Shown one piece after another: positions 6,016-12,268 of a stretch of DNA of 13,173 nt; position 1 is the stretch's first letter; every line of letters begins with the position of its first letter. Where the stretch lies: NCBI GenBank assembly GCA_045658165.1, contig JAZOUN010000096.1, positions 1 through 13,173 on the forward strand, written 5' to 3'. A program made the position numbers and the translations under genes. The DNA is from UBA1081 sp045658165. GTDB lineage: Bacteria; Bacillota; Clostridia; Oscillospirales; Acutalibacteraceae. The notes beneath the pieces were generated by a model, which had not been told where the DNA came from, did not search any database, and saw only the letters and a list, made by a program, of their open reading frames with translations.

Positions 6016-8502
6016 ATGTTCAGAAAAAATAAAAATGAAAATGCTGCACAGGAAAGTGTAAAAAGAGTTTCTCTTGATGAAGTAGTTTCTGGTCTTACTC
6101 TTGATGAAAAGATTTCTCTTGTTTCAGGTAAAGATTTCTGGAATACTGTTGAAATCAATGATTCTCCCGTAAAAGTTCCCTCTGTTATGGTCAGTGACGG
6201 CCCTCACGGACTCCGTAAGCAGGCTGATGCGGCAGATAATCTCGGCATAAACGACAGTATTGTGGCTGTATGTTTCCCTTCTGCGGCAGGTCTTGCTGCA
6301 TCTTTTGATACAGAACTTATGAAAAAAACAGGTGAAGCTCTCGGTGAAGAGTGTCAGGCAGAAAATGTTGCTGCAATTCTCGGACCTGCAATCAATATCA
6401 AGCGTTCACCTCTCTGCGGCAGAAACTTTGAATATTTTTCAGAAGATCCTTACCTTGCAGGTAAAATGTCTGCTGCTTACATCAACGGTGTTCAGTCAAA
6501 AAACACAGGTACATCTCTTAAGCATTATGCTGTAAATAATCAGGAAAAGAGAAGATTTACCGTTTCTGCAGAGCTTGATGAAAGAACTATGCGTGAAATT
6601 TATCTTGCAGGTTTTGAAACAGCTGTCAAGGAATCACAACCTTGGACAGTAATGTGTTCATACAATCAGGTGAACGGTGAACAGGTTTCTGAAAGTAAGA
6701 AACTCCTTAACGATATTCTCCGTGACGAATGGGGCTACAAAGGTCTTGTTGTTTCTGACTGGGGTGCTGTAAGAGACAGAGTAAAAGGTCTTGAAGCAGG
6801 TCTTGATCTCGAAATGCCCGGTACATTCGGTCTTAGCGCAAAAAAGATAAAGGCTGCAATTGAAGACGGTTCTCTTGATGAGGCAGTGCTTGATAAGGCA
6901 TGCAGAAGAATTATAAATATGGCATTCAAGTGGCATCAGAATAAGCTTGAATGTGAGTTTGACCGTGAAGAACATCATAACAGAGCAAAAGAAACTGCTG
7001 TTAAAACAATGGTTCTTCTTAAAAATGAAAACAATATTCTCCCTCTTGATAAGTCAAAAAAGATTGCTTTCATCGGTGAATATGCAAAGAAGCCCAGATA
7101 TCAGGGCGGCGGCAGTTCACATATCAATTCATACAAAGTAACTGATGCATATTCATCAGTAAAATCAATTTGTGAAGTTGCATATGCTCAGGGATTCGGT
7201 GTGGATGACAAAACTACAGACAAAGCTCTTGTTGCTGAGGCTGTAAGTGTTGCAAAGGATACTGATATTGCAGTAATTTTCGCAGGTCTTCCCGAATCAA
7301 TCGAATCAGAAGCATTTGACAGAAAGGATATGAAACTTCCTGAATGTCAGAACTATCTTATAAAGAAAATTGCCGAAGTTCAGAAGAATGTTGTAGTTGT
7401 TCTGCATAACGGTGCACCCGTTGAAATGCCCTGGATTGATAGTGTAAGCGGTGTTCTTGAAGCTTATCTTGCAGGTGAAGCAGTAGGTGAAGCTGAAACT
7501 GAAATTCTTTTCGGTATAGCAAATCCCGGTGGCAAACTTCCCGAAACATTCCCCGTGAAACTGAGCGATACACCCTGTTATCAGTTCTTCCCCGGCACAT
7601 ACAATACTGTTGAACACCGTGAAGGTATTTTTGTCGGTTACCGTTATTACGAAACAGCTAAAAAAGAAGTATTGTTCCCCTTCGGACACGGACTTTCATA
7701 TACAACTTTCAAGTACAGCAATATGCAGCTTGATAAGTCAAGGGTAACACCCGAAACAGAAGAAATTGTTGTTTCTCTTGAAGTTAAAAATACAGGCAGT
7801 GTTGACGGTGAAGAGATTGTTCAGGTATATGTTTCTCCCACAGAGAAAAATGTTTTCAGAAGCGACATAGAACTTAAAGGTTTTGCAAAGGTTGCTCTTA
7901 AGGCAGGGGAGAGTAAGCTCGTAACTGTTCATCTTGATAAGAGAGCTTTTGCATACTATAACATCAATGAAAATGATTTTGTATGCGATGACGGTAAATA
8001 TGTTATCAAAGCTGCTGCATCAGTTGCAGATGTAAGACTCGAGGCAGATGTTGTTCTTTCAGGATTCGGTGTTCACGAGAATCCCTACAGCGAAGAAATA
8101 TGTGCTCTTTATGATAAAGGGGATGTTGCACATATCAACCGCAGTGAGTTTGAAAAACTTCTGGGCAGAAAGCTTGAAATAAAGAAGCCTGAAAAACCCT
8201 TTACATGGAACAACTGTATCGGTGATGCGAAGGGAACAAAGTGGGGCGACAGAATCGAAGCTATTCTTTCTGTTGTAACCGCAAAAATGAAAATGAACAT
8301 CGGTAATTCCGAAATGATCTATTCAGGTGCAATGGAGACTCCCGTAAGAACTCTTGTTTCAATGTCCAACGGTGTTGTAACTGAAGGTCTCGGTGATGCT
8401 CTTGTTGATCTTATGAATGAAAAGCCCGGTGCTCTTCTCAAGATTATCGGAAACGGCGTTCTTACAGGTATAAATGCACTTACCGGCAAAACAAGAGAAT
8501 AA
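6016..8502 (+). CDS. GH3 family beta-glucosidase
   Basis: Hydrolyses terminal beta-linked sugars from oligosaccharides; no signal peptide, so it likely acts in the cytoplasm on imported sugars. Residues 20-310 form the N-terminal barrel (SDGPHGLRKQ, GRNFEYFSEDP, SLKHYAVNNQE) with the nucleophile D248 in VVSDWGA. The second alpha/beta domain, about 330-560, holds the likely acid/base glutamate, E430 or E432, in ESEAFDRKDMKLP. A fibronectin-III-like domain covers about 585-655. An extra region of about 140 residues (690-828) has no motif I recognise and is longer than in minimal GH3 enzymes. AAAGGAG overlaps the stop of the DUF4015 gene and fixes the ATG. Codon bias is like argG, suggesting strong expression. 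The exact sugar specificity cannot be read from sequence alone. Confidence 0.95.
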   Translation: MFRKNKNENAAQESVKRVSLDEVVSGLTLDEKISLVSGKDFWNTVEINDSPVKVPSVMVSDGPHGLRKQADAADNLGINDSIVAVCFPSAAGLAASFDTELMKKTGEALGEECQAENVAAILGPAINIKRSPLCGRNFEYFSEDPYLAGKMSAAYINGVQSKNTGTSLKHYAVNNQEKRRFTVSAELDERTMREIYLAGFETAVKESQPWTVMCSYNQVNGEQVSESKKLLNDILRDEWGYKGLVVSDWGAVRDRVKGLEAGLDLEMPGTFGLSAKKIKAAIEDGSLDEAVLDKACRRIINMAFKWHQNKLECEFDREEHHNRAKETAVKTMVLLKNENNILPLDKSKKIAFIGEYAKKPRYQGGGSSHINSYKVTDAYSSVKSICEVAYAQGFGVDDKTTDKALVAEAVSVAKDTDIAVIFAGLPESIESEAFDRKDMKLPECQNYLIKKIAEVQKNVVVVLHNGAPVEMPWIDSVSGVLEAYLAGEAVGEAETEILFGIANPGGKLPETFPVKLSDTPCYQFFPGTYNTVEHREGIFVGYRYYETAKKEVLFPFGHGLSYTTFKYSNMQLDKSRVTPETEEIVVSLEVKNTGSVDGEEIVQVYVSPTEKNVFRSDIELKGFAKVALKAGESKLVTVHLDKRAFAYYNINENDFVCDDGKYVIKAAASVADVRLEADVVLSGFGVHENPYSEEICALYDKGDVAHINRSEFEKLLGRKLEIKKPEKPFTWNNCIGDAKGTKWGDRIEAILSVVTAKMKMNIGNSEMIYSGAMETPVRTLVSMSNGVVTEGLGDALVDLMNEKPGALLKIIGNGVLTGINALTGKTRE

Positions 8503-8519
8503 TACAAAGTAATATAAAT

Positions 8520-8548
8520 GACGGGCAGAAGAAGTTCTGTCCGTCTTT
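8520..8548 (+). terminator. terminator of the DUF4015-GH3 operon
   Basis: An 11-bp stem (8520-8530 with 8535-8545) has a GAAG loop and a short TTT tail. The one mismatch is a G-U pair on the plus strand. The T tract is short, so termination may be incomplete. A separate minus-strand terminator lies just beyond it. Confidence 0.75.
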
Positions 8549-8563
8549 AATGTAAAAGGATAT

Positions 8564-8623
8564 AAAAAGAAAAAAGAAATAACCCTCAACCGCTTTTTTC
8601 TTCCTGCAGCTGAGGGTTATTTC
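8564..8623 (-). terminator. strong minus-strand terminator of the candidate ncRNA
   Basis: On the minus strand the arms 8623-8606 and 8593-8576 form an 18-bp stem, followed by six T, one C and five T. Two inner pairs are G-U on the minus strand but A-C mismatches on the plus strand, so the structure is tuned to a minus-strand transcript. Confidence 0.85.
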
Positions 8624-8848
8624 TGTTCACTTTTGAAATCCAGTTTCATGTTACACCATCTCTTTCATAGATTTTTTGATACTGTTGTTGTAAGAACTGT
8701 CTTATGAGTTTGTTTGTTTTATTATCTATTTTATTCCCGTAAAGTGAGAAGCACTTTTTTCAGTTCTTTCAAAAAAAGTATCTGTACGGCTCTTCTTATT
8801 TTTGTTGAGCCTTTGTTACTTGTACATTGGTCTCACCCTTCCTTGTGT
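8564..8848 (-). ncRNA. candidate structured ncRNA of about 280 nt
   Basis: This minus-strand unit has its own promoter and a strong terminator but no good ORF. Two long-range helices pair 8777-8782 with 8678-8683 and 8761-8768 with 8692-8699, separated by a symmetric 8-by-8 internal loop. Inside them is a 6-bp hairpin (8741-8746 with 8752-8757); near the 5' end is another (8788-8792 with 8807-8811). The only small ORFs are a few codons after AAGGAAGG near the 5' end and a 10-codon one (MKLDFKSEQK) before the terminator. A long bubble-containing helix recalls 6S RNA in general shape, but I do not recognise conserved 6S sequence. A decayed small protein gene is an alternative, since one ATG-less frame reads protein-like. 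Confidence 0.55.
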
Positions 8849-8852
8849 CTAT

Positions 8853-8881
8853 ATAATAGCATACAATTTTTCATATTTCAA
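8853..8881 (-). promoter_or_regulatory. promoter of the candidate ncRNA
   Basis: On the minus strand TTGAAA (8876-8881) and TATTAT (8853-8858) have a 17-bp spacer, predicting a start near 8846. No annotated gene lies downstream on this strand before the terminator at 8564-8623. Confidence 0.7.
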
Positions 8882-8957
8882 GATGTAATTTTGTACAAAG
8901 TTAACTAAAAATATTTATTTAATACATAGAATTTGTATACAATGACACATAAAAATA

Positions 8958-8986
8958 TTGACATCTGTATTTATTTGTGTTATTAT
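8958..8986 (+). promoter_or_regulatory. near-consensus promoter upstream of ypeB
   Basis: A perfect TTGACA at 8958-8963 and TATTAT at 8981-8986 with a 17-bp spacer make the best vegetative-type promoter in the window. The start would be near 8993, leaving a leader of about 109 nt before the ypeB TTG codon. This is surprising because ypeB is a forespore (sigma-G) gene in Bacillus. Confidence 0.75.
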
Positions 8987-9000
8987 TAATATGTTGGGTG

Positions 9001-9034
9001 CCGTAAAAACGCAGGTTTTTACGGTTCTTTTTTT
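9001..9034 (+). terminator. leader terminator/attenuator before ypeB
   Basis: A perfect 10-bp stem (9001-9010 with 9015-9024) with a GCAG loop is followed by TTCTTTTTTT. It starts about 8 nt after the predicted transcription start, and there is no upstream plus-strand gene nearby for it to end. It should therefore release an RNA of about 40 nt or act as an attenuator for ypeB. I see no obvious anti-terminator or known riboswitch. Confidence 0.75.
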
Positions 9035-9101
9035 ATGGAAAAATTTTTTGTGAATATAAAACATGCGTATTCAGAAAATACCTTCAAAGGAGCTGATTTT
9101 T

Positions 9102-10457
9102 TTGAATACCGTCGGACTTAAAAAAAGAACAAAAATCCGCATTGCATCATATCTGATTGCATTGATTGCAGTTTTGTCCGTATGGGGAACAGTGCAGACC
9201 GTAAAAATGATGAACTATGCAAAAGAGCTTACCGTTGCACATCAGAGAACAATTGCATCGCTGGCATCATATATTGATACACTTGAAAATGATTTGCGAA
9301 AAATGCAGTATGTCAATACTTCAGCTATGGCATCGGGACTTTCTTTTTCGCTTTGCAGAGCATCGGCAGGAGCTAAAAACTGTCTTTCGGAACTCAACGC
9401 AGGAGACACACAGCTTAATACCATCAATAAGTTTCTCACCCAGGCGAACGATTATGTGCAATCTGTAAATAAAAAAGTTGCAAACGGACAGGAGATTTCT
9501 GAAAAAGACCATGCACAGCTTACAATGCTTTATGAATATGCATCGCAGCTGTCAGATCAGATAAGTTATATGGAAGAAGTTATGCTTTCCGGCAGTATCG
9601 ATTTTGAAGATGCGGTATCAACCCTCAGCAGTCTTACTGATATGGGTGATCTGTCAATTTCATACTCAGATGCGGTAACAGATGCGGAAAAATCTTTTTC
9701 AGATTATCCGACACTTATATATGACGGTCCGTTTTCAGATAATATTCTGCAAAAAGAATCGGAGCTGCTTAAAAACGAAAAAGAAATTTCCTCAAAAGAA
9801 GCAAAAAGACTGGCGTCCGAATATTTGGGGATTGAAGAAAACAGACTGATTGCCCGTGAGGATGAAAAGGGCAAAATTCCTGCTTATGTGTTCTACTATG
9901 AGGGCACAAGTGTTGCCGTTACAAAAAACGGCGGATATCTGTTATACCTTCTTTCTGATAAATTTGCAGGTGAAGTTGCAATAAGTGAACAGGAAGCTAT
10001 TGAAATCGCATCAAAATATCTGCAGAAACTCGGTTATTCTTCCATGAAAAACAGTTATTACTTCGATAACGACGGTATATGTACAATCAATTTTGCATAT
10101 ACTCTCAATGATGTGATTTGTTATTCCGACCTTATCAAGGTCAGCGTATCTCTGGATAAGGGCGAGATAGTATCTGCGGACTGCACAGGCTACCTTATGA
10201 ATCACAAATCACGCTCAATTCCGCAGAATATAATTGACGAAAAAACTGCAAAGAATTCGGTCAGTAAGTCGCTGACATTAAAGAAAACTCAGTTTTCATT
10301 TATTCCCATGGAAGACGGAAGCGAAATTTTCACTTATGAATTCATGTGCAGTGACAAAAACGGCACCGATGTTCTTGTTTATATAGATGCAGCAAACGGA
10401 ACAGAAGCCGATATAAAAATTTTGTTGTATTCTGACGGCGGAATTCTTACAAGATAA
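9102..10457 (+). CDS. ypeB: germination protein YpeB
   Basis: In Bacillus YpeB is needed for the spore-cortex lytic enzyme SleB to be made or kept in the spore and is degraded during germination. I choose the TTG at 9102: AAAGGAG at 9086-9092 lies 9 nt upstream, the ATG at 9063 has no ribosome site, and the resulting 451 residues match B. subtilis YpeB length. One membrane segment covers about 14-34. A helical domain follows, then the family signature YPTLIYDGPFSD at 202-213. Three PepSY-like units are seen at about 228-290 (SSKEAKRLASEYLG), 293-365 (SEQEAIEIASKYL) and 378-445. sleB, its usual partner, is not adjacent here. A small lipoprotein gene follows after 70 bp. The gene implies an endospore-forming lineage. 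Confidence 0.93.
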   Translation: MNTVGLKKRTKIRIASYLIALIAVLSVWGTVQTVKMMNYAKELTVAHQRTIASLASYIDTLENDLRKMQYVNTSAMASGLSFSLCRASAGAKNCLSELNAGDTQLNTINKFLTQANDYVQSVNKKVANGQEISEKDHAQLTMLYEYASQLSDQISYMEEVMLSGSIDFEDAVSTLSSLTDMGDLSISYSDAVTDAEKSFSDYPTLIYDGPFSDNILQKESELLKNEKEISSKEAKRLASEYLGIEENRLIAREDEKGKIPAYVFYYEGTSVAVTKNGGYLLYLLSDKFAGEVAISEQEAIEIASKYLQKLGYSSMKNSYYFDNDGICTINFAYTLNDVICYSDLIKVSVSLDKGEIVSADCTGYLMNHKSRSIPQNIIDEKTAKNSVSKSLTLKKTQFSFIPMEDGSEIFTYEFMCSDKNGTDVLVYIDAANGTEADIKILLYSDGGILTR

Positions 10458-10480
10458 AATCAGAATGTATAATTCTGATT
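10458..10480 (+). repeat. hairpin between ypeB and the lipoprotein gene
   Basis: A perfect 9-bp stem (10458-10466 with 10472-10480) with a 5-base loop starts directly after the ypeB stop. A purine run, not a T run, follows, so it is more likely an mRNA-stability or processing hairpin than a terminator. That leaves co-transcription with the next gene possible. Confidence 0.6.
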
Positions 10481-10527
10481 AAAAAGGGTAATACTCCAAT
10501 TGAATCCAATCCGAAAGGAAGAAAAAC

Positions 10528-10884
10528 ATGAAAAGAACAGCAGTAATATTATTGGCTTTATTTGTTGCAATTGCCGTTTGCTTTACAGGTTGTAACAAAG
10601 ATAAGGATAACAACCTTATGAATGACAATACAACAACAGTGCCGGCAACTACTACACAGCCTGCATCAACAGAACTTACAACCGTTCCTGATATGACAAA
10701 TGACGAAAGCGCAGGAGTGCCTGAATCAACAAGTCAGGATTCTGCTCTTGGTGATGTTGTGGAAGGTGCGGCAGACGGTATCGGAGATGTTGCAGACGGT
10801 ATGGGTAACGCAGCCGAAAAAATCGGTGACGGCATAAATAATGCCGGTAACAAAATTGCCGATGATGCAAAAGGCAGACGATAA
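10528..10884 (+). CDS. small lipoprotein with Thr-rich linker and amphipathic repeat tail
   Basis: A 118-residue protein of unknown function. Residues 1-21 are a lipoprotein signal ending in the lipobox-like FTG-C22, so it is probably lipid-anchored outside the membrane (F at -3 is less common). A Thr/Pro-rich linker covers about 33-65. The tail (about 75-112) is a series of short Gly/Ala/Asp repeats such as GDVVEG, GIGDVADG, GMGNAAEK and DGINNAGNK, which would form an acidic amphipathic helix. AAAGGAAG upstream fixes the ATG. It follows ypeB after 70 bp with no full terminator between, so it may be a spore or envelope partner of YpeB (inference from position only). Confidence 0.82.
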   Translation: MKRTAVILLALFVAIAVCFTGCNKDKDNNLMNDNTTTVPATTTQPASTELTTVPDMTNDESAGVPESTSQDSALGDVVEGAADGIGDVADGMGNAAEKIGDGINNAGNKIADDAKGRR

Positions 10885-10889
10885 AAAGT

Positions 10890-10936
10890 AAATGCAACTG
10901 TAAAAAACTTTTTGTTTTTTGCAGTTGCATTTTTTT
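10890..10936 (+). terminator. terminator after the lipoprotein gene
   Basis: A stem of about 19 bp (10890-10908 with 10914-10932) with a 5-base loop runs into a T tract. It begins 5 bases after the lipoprotein stop and isolates the ypeB unit from the next operon. Confidence 0.92.
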
Positions 10937-10952
10937 GTTTGAATTCAATTCC

Positions 10953-10994
10953 TTTACTTTTTATATAAGCTGAGATATAATGAGCAAAAAGGGG
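10953..10994 (+). promoter_or_regulatory. promoter and ribosome site of the glycerol-1-phosphate dehydrogenase operon
   Basis: TTTACT (10953-10958) and a perfect TATAAT (10976-10981) are 17 bp apart. The start would be near 10988, so the leader is only about 15 nt and consists almost entirely of the ribosome site AAAAGGGG (10987-10994), 8 nt before the CTG at 11003. Confidence 0.7.
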
Positions 10995-11002
10995 ATGATA
11001 TT

Positions 11003-12268
11003 CTGGATATTAATAATCTTCTTAAAGGTGTTGAGTGTTCCTGCGGAAAAACACACAACTGCGATATAAAATATGTATACATTGAGAAAAACGCAATTGA
11101 AAGACTCTCGGATATATGCAGCACTTTTTCTGATATACTTCTTGTTGCCGATGAAAATACTTTTTCTGCAGCAGGAGAGAAAACATTATCTGCATTATCA
11201 GGTAAAAATATAAAAAAGATTGTATTCAGCGGCAGTGAAATACTTATTCCCGATGAAAAGGCGGTCAGTGAAGTTGAATTGTATCTTGATGGTACAGATC
11301 TTATAATCGGTATCGGTTCAGGTGTTATTCAGGATCTTTGCAAATATGTTTCTCATTACAATAATGTTTCTTATATAATTGTTGCAACGGCACCCTCAAT
11401 GGACGGCTATGCATCTGACGGTGCGGCAATGATAACCGACGGAATGAAAGTCACATATCCCGCAATGCTTCCTCTTGCGATTGTTGCAGATACAGATGTT
11501 ATAAGCAATGCACCTATGGAAATGATAAAATCGGGCTATGGTGATATTATTGGTAAATATTCTGCTCTTAACGACTGGAAACTCAGCCGTATTGTAAACG
11601 GAGAATATTTTTGTGAGTATATATATGACCTTACATATGAACAGATAATTCAGACTGTTTCTGCGGCAGACAGTATTCTGAAAAGAGACGGACAAAGCAT
11701 AGGCAGACTTATGGAAGCACTTGTTGTAATCGGTATTTTAATGAGCTTTGCCGGTTCATCAAGACCTGCATCGGGTAGTGAACATCATCTTTCTCACTTT
11801 TTTGAGATAACAGGTATAGTAGACGGTTCCGATTATCTGCCGCACGGTACGGATGTTGCATATTCCACTTATGTGACCGCCCGTGTAAGAGAAAAAATAC
11901 TCAGTTCTGATTTTCCGCATAAAAATTACCGTCAGAGTAAAGAAGCGTATGAAAATGCAATAAATTCAATATATAAAAGCTCTGCCAAGGGATGTATTGA
12001 ACTTCAGGAAAAAACGGGAAATTACAAAACAGACAGAACAGCAGTTTATCTTGATAATGAAGATGAAATCAGGGCAGTACTGTCAGAAATGCCCTCTTCT
12101 GATAAAATCAGAAGTATTCTCAGTAACATCGGTTTTGATTTAAAGAATTTTTATGATTTTTACGGTGATAAAAAAATTGCAGATGCCGTTATTTATGCAA
12201 AAGATCTGAAAGACAGGTATACCGTTCTGTGGATGTACTATGACTTTTTCGGTCAGGAGGGATTCTGA
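11003..12268 (+). CDS. egsA: sn-glycerol-1-phosphate dehydrogenase (AraM/EgsA-like), CTG start
   Basis: Reduces dihydroxyacetone phosphate to sn-glycerol 1-phosphate with NAD(P)H, using a divalent metal. In B. subtilis the product feeds PcrB-made heptaprenylglyceryl phosphate. The frame is open well upstream of the first ATG or TTG candidates: the family N-terminus VECSCGKTHNC (from residue 9) is encoded before 11279. No ATG fits, so I place the start at CTG 11003, 8 nt after AAAAGGGG, giving 421 residues. Visible motifs: nucleotide-binding GIGSGVIQD (103-111), TAPSMDGYAS (129-138), and metal ligands D181 in GDIIGK, H261/H262 in GSEHHLSH and H281 in LPHG. The next gene overlaps the stop as TGATG, so the two are translationally coupled. 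Confidence 0.92.
   Translation: MDINNLLKGVECSCGKTHNCDIKYVYIEKNAIERLSDICSTFSDILLVADENTFSAAGEKTLSALSGKNIKKIVFSGSEILIPDEKAVSEVELYLDGTDLIIGIGSGVIQDLCKYVSHYNNVSYIIVATAPSMDGYASDGAAMITDGMKVTYPAMLPLAIVADTDVISNAPMEMIKSGYGDIIGKYSALNDWKLSRIVNGEYFCEYIYDLTYEQIIQTVSAADSILKRDGQSIGRLMEALVVIGILMSFAGSSRPASGSEHHLSHFFEITGIVDGSDYLPHGTDVAYSTYVTARVREKILSSDFPHKNYRQSKEAYENAINSIYKSSAKGCIELQEKTGNYKTDRTAVYLDNEDEIRAVLSEMPSSDKIRSILSNIGFDLKNFYDFYGDKKIADAVIYAKDLKDRYTVLWMYYDFFGQEGF

Noticed and set aside
8664..8775. Minus-strand protein-like frame in the ncRNA candidate, ending QQQYQKIYERDGVT
   Set aside because: No start codon or ribosome site in frame, and continuing it upstream needs a frameshift. Kept only as an alternative reading (decayed gene).
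8564..8848. Identification of the minus-strand RNA as 6S RNA
   Set aside because: The bubble-in-a-long-helix shape is suggestive, but I see no conserved 6S sequence and the length is above the usual range.
8714..8908. 64-codon plus-strand ORF in the gap before ypeB
   Set aside because: No ribosome site, hydrophobic low-quality composition, and it lies opposite the minus-strand unit with its own promoter and terminator.
9063..9101. ATG at 9063 as the ypeB start
   Set aside because: No ribosome site before it; AAAGGAG lies inside this extension and points to TTG 9102, which also gives the family length.
10995..11069. 25-codon ORF starting at ATG 10995
   Set aside because: Ribosome site is adjacent to the ATG with no spacing, and the frame differs from the dehydrogenase, which shows family sequence throughout.
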